From: Euglena gracilis | Taxonomy: Eukaryota > Euglenida > Euglenophyceae > Euglenales | Direction: 5' to 3' | DNA length: 64,000 bases | Assembly (NCBI GenBank): GCA_039621445.1 | Contig: CP154956.1 | Coordinates: 62,760,257-62,824,256 of the forward strand | Shown: piece by piece, positions 39,317 through 51,306 of the stretch | How positions within the stretch are numbered: the stretch's first letter is position 1 | How the letters are laid out: the number at the start of each line of letters is the position of its first letter | Made by a program: the position numbers and the translations under genes | Notes under the pieces: model-generated | Database searches by the model: none | What the model saw: only the letters and a program-made list of their open reading frames with translations | Told to the model about the DNA's origin: nothing

Positions 39317-39427
39317 CGATCCGCCGGCATCCACCAGGGAGGTGGTCCACTACAGGGTTCTTGACGGCGCGCAGCAATGAGTACGGGGCCCCAGCGGCAC
39401 GGATCTTGTGGCTCTTGGTGAACTGAA
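39317..39427 (-). CDS. EMG1: EMG1/NEP1 exon
   Basis: Acceptor TTTTTTTGCAG, donor ATCG/GTCTCT. It encodes VQFTKSHKIRAAGAPYSLL and RAVKNPVVDHLPGGCRRI, which matches the family's LLHKLSVRA and (V)IKNPVxDHxPxGC blocks, known to line the substrate/AdoMet region. Joins in phase to 39651-39719. Confidence 0.88.
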
Positions 39428-39650
39428 CTGCAAAAAAAAATGTGCACACATCAATCACCCCTTCAATGATATGCTTGCGCGTGATGCCCCAGTCAGCCTT
39501 TTGAAGACCACCAAGAAGTCCATGGAAACACATGACATTGCTTAAAGTAGCTTCCTGGACTCCGTTGCAGTTCACAGGACAAACAACTGGGAGACTTCAC
39601 AAAAAAATATGGGATATAACATAAGGGACGAGGAACATACATCCACATAC

Positions 39651-39719
39651 CCATCATGCGAGAAAAAAGCCAGAAAGAGCGCGGAATATGAGTTTGAGGA
39701 TGAATTTCAATGAGTGTAC
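39651..39719 (-). CDS. EMG1: EMG1/NEP1 exon
   Basis: Acceptor TTTATCACTCAG, donor ATGATGG/GTATGT. It encodes GTLIEIHPQTHIPRSFWLF, equivalent to the conserved (L)IEVNPQTRIPRTF block that binds rRNA. Phase 1 at both borders, consistent with its neighbours. Confidence 0.88.
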
Positions 39720-39837
39720 CTGAGTGATAAATGGATAGTTGTACAGAAAACATTTCCTACGTGTTCCTACACATTACCTCCCACACCACCTGACCTCCCA
39801 CAGTGATGGAATAACCACCCTAAGTTGAACCCTCCGG

Positions 39838-40223
39838 TAGGGTTCGATATAAGGGCAGGTGGGGAGGGGTGGGTCGGACCCCCCCCCCCGGGTGGGGGGA
39901 CAACCCCCCCCCCCCTCCTGTACACAGGTGCGGTCTGGGTGACTGAATTTCGGCTTTGCGCTGGGCCGAATATTTTTTGACCCCTAATCGGCCAAAAGTA
40001 CTGTTTGGGGAAATTCTTGGTCAAAAATTTGCCAAAAAAATGCCCAACGTTTTTGCCACAAAGAGCTGGAAGGAAAATTTTGACCTTTTAGGGGGTCCCA
40101 GATACCCGTCGGGTTGGTCTGGACCCTCTTTGGCAGGTGGGGGGGATCCAGACCCCTCGGGTGCAAGAGGGTGGGGGACATCCCCCTCCTCTAACCCGTA
40201 CATCCTCCTTATGTCGACCCCTG
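39838..40223. mobile_element. hAT-like MITE, family with (C/T)AGGGTTYGATATAAGG ends, copy 1
   Basis: Starts TAGGGTTCGATATAAGG and ends CCTTATGTCGACCCCTG. Flanks CCCTCCGG and CCCTCTGG agree at 7 of 8. The interior is C/G runs plus a CTTTGCGCTGGGCCGAA-like segment. Confidence 0.75.
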
Positions 40224-40334
40224 CCCTCTGGCAACAGACCCCAATTGCAAATAATTTATACTTATGTGTAATATGTATGCACATATATCCATATATATAT
40301 ATATATGTATATTATGTATACTATTCCTATATAT

Positions 40335-41101
40335 GGCAGGTGTACCCCCCGGGAGGGGGTACTGAAATGGACACTTGGTTGGCTACGAAACACCCGGGGT
40401 CAGTGAGGGTGTAGGGTTAGGGTCAGGACTGGCCGGCTGGATTTTGCCTGCGGCGCAACGCACATCACCCGCCTGATCCAGGCTGCGTGATTCCCAAAGG
40501 CAACAGACAGGCAGGAAGAAAAAAAGAAAAAGGCCGCCGAATGGTTGGCCCCAACAAGGGACTTGGCCCTCCTGGTCAGGGGTTTTTTTAAGACCGGGGG
40601 GGGGGGCGGGGTCCCCCCCCCACCCACCCACCCCGGGGGGGGGCCCCCGGGGGGGGGGGGGGGTCCCGGGGGACCCACAAAAATGGCCGAAAAATCGCGA
40701 AAAGTGCTAAAAATAGAATTTTTCGGCGCCTGCGGTGCTGAAAAGTATATCCCACCCCCCTCTGGGGGGACCCCCCCCCCCCCGGGGGGGGGGGGGCCGC
40801 GCCCCCCCCCCCCCCCCCACCCCCCCCCCCCCCCCCCCCCCCGGGGTCCAAACTTAAAAACATCCCTGCTCCTGGTCTTTGAGGTGACTCTGAAAGGGTG
40901 GGTGTTCAGATTTGCGGCCGACGGTCAGGCCGGCCGGCGGTAACTGGACGGTCCGGCCCAGAAGGATGTGCATCGCGCACGGACGAAATCCAGCCGGTAG
41001 GTCCCGACCGTAACCCTCACCCTCACTGACCCGAGGAATACCATGGTTAACCAAGTGTCCACTTCGATACCTCCCCCGGGTACCCAAAGATACGCCAGCC
41101 A
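40335..41101. repeat. Foldback structure with about 130-bp arms around a MITE
   Basis: 40335-40468 and the reverse complement of about 40968-41101 share GTGGACACTTGGTT-like, GGGTCAGTGAGGGT and GGCTGGATTT words in the same order. The MITE at 40577-40868 sits in the loop. AT-rich and GT microsatellites abut the outer ends. Confidence 0.75.
40577..40868. mobile_element. hAT-like MITE, CAGGGGTTTTTTTTAAGACC family, copy 2
   Basis: Perfect 8-bp duplication CTCCTGGT on both sides; ends CAGGGG...CCCTG; the interior hairpin GGCGCCTGCGGTGCTGAA lies between C/G runs. Confidence 0.9.
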
Positions 41102-41195
41102 TGTGTGTGTGTGTGTGTGTACATACATATAAATATATAATATTTCTCTATATAATTTCCCCCACCACACCAGGGGGCATTTTTTAAGGCGCTTA

Positions 41196-41390
41196 AAGAA
41201 CTTTAAAAAAAATTCAAAAAATTTTTGGCCAAAAAATGTCTTAAAATTCCTTTAAAACCCTTAAAAAAAAGATGAAAATGCAAAATCTCGGCAAAAAAAA
41301 CAAGCCAACTCTGGGGGGAAAATGATTTCTGGCATCGCTGGAACACTGTATAAAGCACCCAAACTCGAAAAAAGGGTGCTTTTTCGATTT
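41196..41390. repeat. Dispersed repeat R2, copy 2
   Basis: Shares AAATCTCGGCAAAAAAAAC, ATTTCTGGCATCGCTGGAAC and AAACTCGAAAAA with the other copies. Confidence 0.6.
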
Positions 41391-41410
41391 TGGGCCCCGT
41401 TCGTTCCCAG

Positions 41411-41702
41411 CAGGGTTTTTTTTTTAAGACCGAGGGGAGGGGGTCCCCCAACCCACCCCCGGGGGGGGGGGGACCGCCCCTGGGGGGTCCTGGGGACCCA
41501 ACCCACTTTTCCCCGAAAAGGCCAAAAACCGCGAAAATGCTAAAAATAGCACCTTTTTCAAAAATTTACGGCGCCATCGGCGCCAAAAAATATACTCCAC
41601 CCCCCTCTGTAGGGACCCCCCCGGGGGAGGGGAGGCTCGGCAGACCCACCCATCCTGCCCCCCCCCTGCCCCCTGGGGGTCCAAGACTAAAGAAAACCCC
41701 TG
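41411..41702. mobile_element. hAT-like MITE, same family, copy 3
   Basis: Ends CAGGGTTTTTTTTTTAAGACC (in part) and AGAAAACCCCTG. Flanks GTTCCCAG and ATCCCCAG agree at 6 of 8. Confidence 0.8.
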
Positions 41703-42049
41703 ATCCCCAGATAGCCCTTATACTTTCCTTTCCTTGAAAAAAAATGGATGCCCAAAAAACTTAATGCTTAAAAAAAACCTTATCAAACATAAATAATGCC
41801 GTAAAAGACCTAAAAATTGAAAATTTGCGGCTTAAAAAACACCCTCTGCACCGCACTCTGGTGTAAATGATGCAGATCAGAAAAATCACCACACATATCC
41901 GGAAACCACAGAAATGGATGCAATCGACACTGCACACATCACAAAAAAAAATGTGGTCAATTAGACCTGAAAAAGCAGTAAAACGAGGTCCTAAATTAAC
42001 TAGATGAATGCTTTTCTTGGCAGGACGGTCCTTAACAGGGGGGAAAAAC

Positions 42050-42170
42050 TCCCATCCCAGCACACATGATGAAAATCTACTAAAAAATGGTACTTTTGGC
42101 AAAATCGGGTCCATTTCGGGGGGAAGATTTCTGGCATACTCACACCAGCGTCATCCCACTTAAAAGGTCG
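42050..42170. repeat. Dispersed repeat R2, partial copy
   Basis: Contains GGGGGGAAGATTTCTGGCAT and a nearby GTCGAAAAATGTGTTTTTCG. Confidence 0.5.
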
Positions 42171-42280
42171 AAAAATGTGTTTTTCGACAACGGCCAATCC
42201 CTGGATCGGCTGTTGGCCGTCTATTAGGCCTAAAAGCGGTCCTTGAGGGGCGATCTTGAAGACAAAAAAACTTCCTGTCC

Positions 42281-42314
42281 CTTTGGGCCTTTGGGCCTTT
42301 GGGCCTTTGGGCTT
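42281..42314. repeat. Short tandem repeat (GGGCCTTT)4
   Basis: Four 8-bp units in a row. Confidence 0.85.
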
Positions 42315-42981
42315 CTTGGTCATTTCTTGTTTCCAGAAATGTACTTAGGGGGAAATGGCATTATTGGCCAAAAAGGTCAAAACTTCATGAGAGACAAGGG
42401 AAAAAAGCCCTGACCAAAATTGGAAGGTTTCCAGCAACTTTTGAAAATTAATCAGACAAATCTGGAATTAAACCCTCCCCCCAAACAATACCCCCCCTCC
42501 GGGTCCGACTTCGGCGACCGGGTTAATACTCCCCTCCCCCCCGGTTTCGGGCCGAAGGCCCAGATTTTGAACTGAAAATGTTGATAAAAATCTCAATCTC
42601 CGACAACAAATTAGGAAAAATCAATTTTTCTGGATCATCTGACCTCCAAAAAAATGGTAAACTTCATAAGAAAGTGCAAAAAAAAAATACCCCCAAAGGG
42701 GGGTTTTGGCGCTATTTTGGGTCCCACGGGACTTCGAAAAATTTCGAAAATTCTGGGGTGCTATTACCCCCCGTTGGGCCAGGACTTCGAGGGAAAAAAA
42801 TAATACCCCGGGGGGGGGGGGCATTATTTGGGGGAGGTTACCAAAAAAAACAAAAACGGAAACTTTCACAATCTCAAATTAGTAATCAGCCCAAATTGGC
42901 ACTGGTTTGGTGAATGCCATGCAAAAAGTGGAGACTGCAAAACGATGAAAAAGCAATGGTTGGGTTCCCATGCCTCCCCAT

Positions 42982-43281
42982 CAGGGGTTCTGTTAAGACC
43001 GGGGGGGAGGGGGGGGCCCCGGTCTTAAATCACCCACCCACCCACCCCCTGGGAGGGCCCCCAGGGGGGGGGGGGGTCCCGGGGGGACCCACAAAAAATG
43101 GCCGAAAAATCGCGAAAAGTGCTAAAATAGCACTTTTTCGGCGCCTTCGGCGCCGAAAAGTATATCCCATCCCCCTCCGGGGGAACCCCCCGGGGGGGGG
43201 GGGCTCGGCCGGACCCACCCACCCTACCCCCCCCTCCCCCCCCTCCCCCCCCCGGGGGTCCACGACAAAAAAAAATCCCTG
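42982..43281. mobile_element. hAT-like MITE, same family, copy 4
   Basis: Perfect 8-bp duplication CTCCCCAT; ends CAGGGGTTCTGTTAAGACC and AAAAAAATCCCTG. Confidence 0.88.
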
Positions 43282-43659
43282 CTCCCCATCTTTGATTTCT
43301 CTTCAGGGTACAACTAGTGGTAGCGGAATTTAAACACCAAGCATGTCCAAACACAGTTTCTGCATTTGCTGCAGGTTTGGTCCTGTGAATTGAATGTATC
43401 AAAAGACGCTGAAAAACACTAATCCAGAAAGAAAAAAAAACGGTTTGCAGGAGGAGGGGATGAGCGCTGAAACGCCCCCCAAAACAAGCGCCAAATAAGC
43501 GGGAACAGGCACTAAATAAGGGGGAAAATAAGTGGCAAATAAATGGGAAAATAAAATGAAAAATTTGGCTCCTTAACGTCAGCATCGTGACAGAAAAGGG
43601 TCCAGATTGTCCAAAAACGGCCCACTAAGTCACTCCATGCTGTGAATGAAAACAAATTG

Positions 43660-44057
43660 TAACCCCCCCCCACTTATAAACCCCCCGGGGTTAGTGGGAT
43701 CCGGTTTGGTTGGTCGGCCGAAGGGGGGGTTTATAAGTGGGGGGGGGGGTTATAAGTCCCGGAATTGTTGGTGAAATCTGAACCCCAAAAATGACCCCGA
43801 AACCCTCCCAAATTGGCAATTTTTGGCAAATTTGGTCAAAAATGGCATTTTTGATGATGGTCGATCTCAAAAAAGGGCCAAAAAATCAGTTTTTGGGGGT
43901 TTCTGGCCGAAAAAATCGTCTCTGGCGGCTTTCATTTTTCTTCCCCGAAGGAGGGGGTTTATAAGTCCCGGTTTGGTTGGTCGACCCGAGGGGGGGTTAG
44001 TAAGTGGGGGGGGGGGTTAGTAAGTGGGGGGGTTTATAAGTGGGGGGGGGGGGTTAA
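43660..44057. mobile_element. Inverted-repeat element with AACCCCCCCCCACTTATAAA ends
   Basis: Starts TAACCCCCCCCCACTTATAA and ends with the inverse, with further TTATAAGTGGGGGG copies inside. Probably a MITE; the target duplication is unclear. Confidence 0.55.
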
Positions 44058-44907
44058 CATGTTAGACTGAGGCACAAACAATCACAAAAAAATAGCCGGG
44101 ATCACAAAAAAGTTTCCAATAAACACCAATTTGCAACAAACATAATACTTAGCAAACATAAATTTCACAGATGTCTGGGTTTTCGGTCGGTGGACAAAAA
44201 AGCAACAAAAAGCTATAGCAAAATAAATTTTGTGATATTGCGTGGTATTTTGCAGAATTTTGCAGAAATTCAGGAAAAGCATGGAAATTTATTTAACAAA
44301 TTCACAGAAAAAAATCAGAAGGATTGTGGAGATATCGGAGTCAATGCTTTATCGGCATCTTCATTTTGGGCCGCTTTGGGCCATTTTGGGTCATTTCGGG
44401 CGTGTGCTCCTCCAGTGAGTGGCTGAGGCACCAATGAACAAAAAAAAAAGGCTGATACACACCAAGTTAAAAAAAATCCAAAATGTGGTGCAATAAAATT
44501 TTCCACCGGTACACACGGAAGAGAGGCCTCTGGTATGAAAAGACCCAAAAATGACCCCAAAAAATGCCCCCCCCCCAAAAGAAAAACACCCCGAAATAAT
44601 ATGCAAATGGCCTGGGTTGACCATAAAAATGTGTGATCAAAAATATGCGGAAATGGGCAAAATATGCAATGGAGAACTCCTGCAAAATCTCGAAACACAG
44701 TCCGGACAAAAATTACAGGACACTTCCCGTAATTTTTGTCGGTCTACTATTACAGTATGTGAAATAAGTGACTTCGAGGCACTGCAAAATAAATAATTTC
44801 GACCCCCACCCCCCGGAGAAGTTTATGCATGTTCGAGATGGGAGGTCAAAATTGCCTCAAAAACATATTGTTGTGCTGGCTTCTGCTTTGCAGATTTGTT
44901 CTTTGTC

Positions 44908-46495
44908 ATGGCTCCTAAACGCAGCCGGGAACAAACCCGAACGGAAGTGTTTGTCCTCAAAGGGCAGGGCCTCAGCAATGTTGCTGTGGCCAAGAAGGTG
45001 CACTGACTGAAGCGGGTGTCAGGTATATCTTGAAGACATAAGCCCAATGACGTGTGCACCCATCATCGTGAGGGCAGACCAGCCCGCATTCCATCTCGGT
45101 ATGAACGTTAAACAACCACCTGCCTGCATCAATTTTTGGATCATTTTTTCAGGTACAAAAGGAGGCTTCTGGCATTGAATTATCGACACCCACTTTGGTC
45201 TGCTGCCGTCCTTGTGGAACAGCTGCACAGTGACATGGTCACTGCCCTTTCTAAAAGGCCCCCAGGAGCCATGGTGAAAGTGTGCCAATGTGCGACCAAT
45301 TAGCAACGCCGTGCTTTTTTCCGAAAACAGATTCCTTATAAACCTTCAATTTGAAGAGTTCGACAGATTTTGAAGAATGAAGGGCTCACATTCTGTCGGG
45401 CATCACGAAAGCCCTTGTTGACGACGCACCACATGCAAAACAGGTCTGCACTGCATACGAACATGATACACACACGTTGTTTCCCTCTTGTAGGCTGGCT
45501 TACACCAAGCAGTTCCTGGATAGATCATTCCAGAAAGTTGTCTTTTCAGATGAGAAAATGTTTCGAATCCGCCCAGGAGGACCGTCGGTGTGCCAATTAT
45601 TATGTGTATATTTTACCGCTTTCAATCCCACCATCCTAAGGTGTGCGGAGGAAACGCGGAGAGTCTCGCTATTTGGCAAAATACACCGTGAAGACCACAA
45701 CCAAATCTGAGGGAGTAATGGTGTGGGCAGCCATCAACTCTTCTGGTGACCTGATCAGGCTGTTTTTTACCAACCCGGGGGAGAGGGGGGGTCCGGAGTG
45801 CCTGTGAGTGCCTGCCCAGGCAGGCACTACCCCCTCCCCGGGGGGGGGGTCGGATTTCGGCCTGTGCCCAGGCACATTCCTTTGAAAATAGGCCATTTTT
45901 AGCTCCCCGGAGCCTTCGGCGCCGGGGTTGTGCTAGGGCACTTTTGGCCGTGTGCCCCACCCCCCCCCCAGGGGGTGCGGATTTGGAGTGCCTTGGAGTG
46001 CCTGCCCAGACAGGCACCCCCCCCCCCACTGGGTGGGGTCGGCACCCAACTAAAATGCAGCCTGGACCTGATGGTGAGCAGATGCCCCAAAAATTCCGCG
46101 CCCAACGATATCAAGAATTGCTGGATGAGAACCTCAATTTCATTAAAGGAGGCAGGTACTGCCATGTGCACTTTTAAAGTGAGTAAAAACCTATTATTCC
46201 AGGGCCATGGGAAAGCAGGTGCTGTTCATGCAGGACCATTCATAAGGAAAAATCTACGATGAGGTGGCTGAAGTTGCATGGCGTGCGACTTCACAACGAT
46301 GGGGTCTGGCCAGCCCACAGCCCACAGCCCAACCCCATCGAACATATTTGGCCAATCATTTGCCGAGCCATGGTTGGGCAGGTGTACACAAGCCGGGATG
46401 GTTTGTGGGATGCCATCCGAGCCGCCTGCGCTACCATTGACTGCCAGACCATAATAAATTTGTTTAAAGCATTCCCAGGCGGCTGTTTGCGGTGA
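44908..46495 (+). pseudogene. Tc1/mariner transposase (broken), with an intron
   Basis: ATG 44908 gives a helix-turn-helix start (GQGLSNVAVAKKV), then GRPARIPSRYER, VRQILKNEGLTF, and after a 50-nt GT-AG intron (45444-45493) RLAYTKQFL and KVVFSDEKMF with the first catalytic Asp. GVMVWAAINSSGDL is followed by a nested insertion, then RYQELLDENL, and near the end SPQPNPIEHIW with the third acidic residue. The expected second Asp region (DNAPxH) is degenerate. Stops and frame changes make it inactive. Confidence 0.8.
45775..46050. repeat. Insertion inside the transposase
   Basis: A C/G-run segment with GTGCCTGCCCAGGCAGGCAC palindromes near 45810 and a related one near 46000 separates two parts of the transposase that are contiguous in the family. 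It is probably another small element; its exact ends are not determined. Confidence 0.55.
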
Positions 46496-47476
46496 TTTGC
46501 GCTCGTGGAGGCCACACCAAGTATTAGTGTTGCTTTTCTTACCTTTCTCACAAGCAAGAGCTTGTCGCGCCATGCCTTGCCATGCCCGGCTGATGACTGC
46601 ATAAACTTCTCCGGGGGGGGGGTCGATGTTACTTATTTCGCAGTGCCTCGAAATTACTTATTTCGCATACTGCACAACGACGACCGTGACTTTCAAGGTT
46701 TGTCAATTTTCACACACAAAAATATGGGGTTACGTCAACTTTTGGGGTTTATTTCAAAAAAAGGAAACACAACGACTACCACCATTTTTTTTCGATTTTT
46801 GACTACCTGTTTGCCAAAATATTTTCAATTACAATTAACCAAAAATAGCATCATGTTACCTCAAATTTTGAATTTTTGCCATAATTATTTTTTCAAACTG
46901 AAAATTTTCCCATTATATTTTTCCAAAATATTTTTCCCCATAATTTTTGTCTCCCGAAATTTTTGTCCGCACTGTAAGCACTAAATAAGCGTAAAATATG
47001 CAAAAAAAAGCACCTTTTGGCAAAAAAAAAGCAAAATAAGCACTAAATATGCGAAATAAGTGCAAAATAAGCGCTCCGCATATCCCTCCCCATTTGTCCA
47101 TCTGTATCCATCGCAGGGGAACAAAATCAAATGGCAACTGAAGCGATCCCAAGCAGATGCTGCTTCTCTTGGAAAGGGAAACTATGCTGTAGAGACAGGG
47201 TAGGTTCAGGCATGTCGTGGACTGGAAGGGAGTCCGTTTCAATCCTCCGGTGGGTAACCAGTCAACCTGGAGTCTTTGAAAGGTCGGCCACTTTGAAATT
47301 TGGAATTACAAAAACAAAGCACCACACCTCCCCCCCCAGACCACAGGGACCGATGAGCTGCCAAGCCAAATGCCCAGAAAAGAGACCCATGTCCCAACAG
47401 GCAAGGGGGGTTTGGGGAGGGGGGCATGTTGACCACAACAACGCTAGCTCATTAGGGGGTCAATGAGCCTTGGGGG

Positions 47477-47977
47477 CAGGGTTTGATATAAGGGCTGGTG
47501 GGGGGAGGGTGGGTCGGGCCCCCACAATCCAGCAGGGGAGGGACACCCCCCCCCCCTGCACAGTGGTGCAGTTGGGTGACCAATTTTCACCTAGCGCAAA
47601 GCGCCGGGCCGAAAATTCTTGCCCCCCAAAATCAGACAAAAGTGCCATTTTGGGCAATTTCTGGTCAAAAAAAATGCCAACTATGCCCAAAATTTCGGTG
47701 CGAAGCACTGGAAGGAAAAAAAGAACCATTTGGGGGGGTCCCGGGCCACTCACCACACAACAAACTGGGCCAGAAGCGAATTTAGCGCTGGACATAAACA
47801 GACAAGAAGCCTTAGTGCAAATAAGGGGGGTCCCGGGTACCCCCCTGTGTGCACCGCGGGGACCCCTCAGGGTCGGTGCAGACCCTCGGGGACAGGTGGG
47901 CCTAACCCCCTCTGGTCGAGGGGGGGGGGGGAGCACCCCCCCCCCTAATCGCACACCCTCCTCTTCCTATTGGACCC
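47477..47977. mobile_element. hAT-like MITE, AGGGTTYGATATAAGG family, copy 2
   Basis: Starts CAGGGTTTGATATAAGGG and ends near TTCCTATTGGACCCTG. Flanks CTTGGGGG and CTGGGGGG are similar but sit in a G run, so the ends are approximate. Confidence 0.6.
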
Positions 47978-48108
47978 TGGGGGGTGAAATGCTCCCTTTT
48001 CATACAACGAAAAAGAAAACAGAACCCATGTCAACTTTAAAACTGCTGTTTGGGGGAGGAATGTACGTCTCAGCGCAGAGAGAGGAGGGGCAGAGATGGG
48101 TGACACAC

Positions 48109-48181
48109 CACTCCGTGTCTTGATGAAAACCTGCAATAATCCTGCTCGGTTAAGCGGGCTGTCCAGCAGTGTGAGCAAGCA
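48109..48181 (-). CDS. EMG1: EMG1/NEP1 exon
   Basis: Encodes CLLTLLDSPLNRAGLLQVFI and KTRS, the family's (L)LMxLDSPLNKAGxLQVYI block. Donor AGTG/GTGTGT joins in phase to 39719. The 5' border is not settled: with AG at 48182-48183 the phase does not fit the upstream exon, and about four residues are missing, so a microexon or a nonconventional intron is likely. Confidence 0.85.
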
Positions 48182-48415
48182 CTGCCGAGGATTTAAAAAA
48201 AAAACAAGCATGAAAATGGTTGCATGAGACTGAACAACGGAATCGATCCTGTGTTGTCCCACAATTTCGGCTACGTATCATCTTGATGGATACAATCCGC
48301 CCTTCAGCCAAAATGTCATCAAACATTCACATTCAAAAACTATACTGCATGCAGGCATTATTATTTTCGAGGCACCTAAATTCCTCAAAATGCCTTAAAT
48401 TCGGTTCGGCATAAT

Positions 48416-48560
48416 TTTCTCCGATCGATCAAAAAATCATATCCCAAAATCTCGGCAAAAAAAACACGCCAACTGCAGGAATTTAAAATAATAATAAAAA
48501 TTTCTGGCATCACTGGAACATTTTTCCATCGAACCAAAACTCGAAAGAATGTGTTCTTCG
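48416..48560. repeat. Dispersed repeat R2, copy 3
   Basis: Shares AAATCTCGGCAAAAAAAAC, TTTCTGGCATCACTGGAAC and AAAACTCGAAAGAATGTG. Confidence 0.6.
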
Positions 48561-48599
48561 ACCTTTTTAAAAATTTTGGAGCACATATGCAAAAATTAA

Positions 48600-50178
48600 A
48601 ACCTATTGGCTCCATTCCCGGGCACCCTTAGACCGCCCTGAAAAAAATAAAGCCTTAAAAAGCATGAAAATATCAAAAAAATGGCTTATTATTTTGGGAG
48701 GGAAATTGCCTTAAAAATAAGGTCTAACCGCATGGTCCAGGGCTGCACCGGAAGGTCTCGGGGGAGGAGGGGCCGATGCCCTCACCACGACGGCACTTTT
48801 GCAAGAGAAAATTGCTTTGCTTTTGGTGCCAAAGTAAATTCTGACTTGAAAATTTGGAGCCCCTGGGAAAGCTCAGCAGATCTAAATCTCAAAGCGGCAT
48901 ATGGTGCAGTCCTAAAGTCCCTGTTTTTTTTTTTTGCTTTGAATGTGCTGTTTGATTTGGAGTTCACGCGACTTGTGTATTCGGTGGCCAAAGATCTTTC
49001 ATTAGGCAGGTGAATGGGAATCCTGGAAACCCAATGGGTGGGGTGCCTCCACCCATGAAAAACTTTTGTCTCATCCTCCAGCTGATGTATCTGAGGCCGG
49101 AAGTGGGATGGAATTGTGACCTAAAACCATCAACAGGACACATTGTTTTCAATTGCCTTGGTGAAATGCTCGAAATTCAACAAACACAGAATTCAAATTT
49201 CTGCCAATTTGAAAATGTGAAAATTCGTTTTGACGCAAAGGAGGAGCACAGTTTATGATGAATTTTAATGTCCATTTTAATGTAATCTTAATGCCAACCA
49301 CAAAAAAAGGACAGCTCCACTGACGCCTGGACCCTGCAATTATCATCAATCACTCAAGATAGCTAAAGGCACACCACACCTGATGCGCAATGTCTGCAAA
49401 GAGAAAAAGATAGGTGAAAATTACAATGGGGGGCAGGGGGAGAGTCGGTCGGGGGGGGGGATCAAATGCTGTTCACATATTTCACATTTCTTGAACAAAA
49501 AACTCAGCACTGATCAGAACCCAGAAAATCATCTGACCTGAACCCCCCTGGCTCATTGGCCTGGGCCCAACAAGCCGATGGCCGACTCCCAGGGGGAGGG
49601 GGGTTAATGTTGACCCCAACGGCCAGGGGGGCCAAGGAACCGCCAAGCCAAAATGCCGCAAAAAGGGGGGGTCCATATCGGCCCCAACAGGCGGAAAGGC
49701 AAAATGCAGAGCAGAATAGAAGCAAAGGACGAAAACACGAAAACAAACATTGCCCAACAAAAAGGTTGCAAAATAAAAATAATGGCCCAATAAAATACAT
49801 ATGATAATGTTGCACACAAAAAAAAGTTGTCGACAGGGTCTGTGCAAAAAAATAATCAGTAATCCTTATTCAAAATTGGTGTTGAGGACCAGTTGCACGA
49901 CGGAAATAGCCTGTTTGACAATTTCCATGACCCCTTCCCAGAAAAATGTGAAGCTCGCAAATTTAACATGAGGAAAACGTCAATCAAACCACTTGTCTCT
50001 GAACCAATAAAAAGGCCACATCAGGGTGCAGGGCAGCACAGGAAGGCCTGTTGAGGCGTGGAAGACCTCCCACCCGGAAAATATACCAATCACAGCACCA
50101 AGCAAAGAAATTATTGTTTGGTGTCAAAGGATGGGGAGGAAAACTAAGAAGTTTCAAAAGGGAAAAAAAAACGGCAGG
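48600..50178. other. Intron region without recognised genes
   Basis: Between EMG1 exons. It has mixed low-complexity sequence and scattered open stretches, none with known motifs. Confidence 0.35.
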
Positions 50179-50324
50179 GTTGGTGGGGTGCCGGGACTGT
50201 GGGCAACACCGGGTCAACCTTAGCCTCTCTCAACTTTCTCAACATTTGTCAGTTGGTGGGGTGCCGGGACTGTGGGCAACACCGGGTCAACCTTAGCCTC
50301 TCTCAACTTTCTCAACATTTGTCT
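50179..50324. repeat. Perfect tandem duplication, 73-bp unit
   Basis: 50179-50251 and 50252-50324 are identical as far as I can read, starting GTTGGTGGGGTGCCGGG. A recent duplication. Confidence 0.85.
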
Positions 50325-51306
50325 CAACCTGCTGGGATTGCAATGGAATGTATGGTCCACCAGGTGAACCAACAATCACCTGGGGGGAGGTGGTGGGCAA
50401 ACTGCACATCAGCATGGGTCACGTGAAATCCAAAGTGACGTCCCTTTGGAGATGCTCGGGGGGGGGGGGGAGGGCCGCAGCCTGCAGCCCCTCCCCCCTT
50501 CCCCCCAGGACCCACCCCCCTTCCCCTCTCCCCCCTGCCCTCCACCCCCTCCCCCACTCCCCAGGTCCCCAATAACAAAAACATTTCGTGAAGCGTCAGT
50601 AGCAAACGGGAGAAACGGTAAAAGCAAAATCAGGCGGACGTGACGTGTTTGCGGCAAATGGAAGGATGATTTTGAACAAGTTTGGCGGACATTTTGTGAC
50701 ACACAGGGGATATGGGGCGTGTGAGAGGGAAAAAAATGATTTGTTTTTTGTGAGGATGTGGACAGTGTTGGAGTAAAACAAAATCTGGATTTTTAGGGGC
50801 ATAGGGGGAAAAAAATGCAAAAGAAAATCTTTTTTTTGTGGGGTTGGGGGTGGGGCAGAAACCCAAAATAAAAAGTTTTTTCTTCATTCTCTTTTCCTGA
50901 AGCGGATTGAAAAAATTAAAAAATACTCTTCTTATGGGCATTAGCACATTTGGTGGGACCCGGCGACACCCCACCACCCATCGGGCTTCCGGGATTCCCA
51001 TTCCATCCTGTGGGGGGACATCAGGCACCCTTCGGCACCCTGTTGCAGTGCCCTCGATCATTCCTTGTTTTCCAGGGCCAATGTAAAAAAATCCACCTGG
51101 AAGGTACAAAAAAAACTGGTCGAAATGCATGGCCACCTGGTGCCGGGGCCAATCCTGGACAATCCAGACCCCCCCATGGGGGTCTGGAGCCAAAACTAGT
51201 CAGTCACCCCCTCCATAGCTGGCGTTCTTTTTTAACGGTCTTTTTTACAAAAAAAAACGGGCGAAAAAAAAAAACGTCCCAAGAAACATAGAAAAAAAAA
51301 CGACAC

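Larger units (their letters stand above)
44698..46974 (+). mobile_element. Tc1/mariner element, degenerate
   Basis: Terminal inverted repeats CAGTCCGGACAAAAATT (left) and the inverse of AATTTTTGTCCGCACTG (right). The right end is followed by TA at 46975-46976; the left flank is CA, probably a mutated TA. Length 2277 bp. It lies in an EMG1 intron on the opposite strand. Confidence 0.82.

Noticed and set aside
42000-42323. Minus-strand ORF with KGPKAQRPKG
   Set aside because: Created by the (GGGCCTTT)4 repeat and an R2 fragment.
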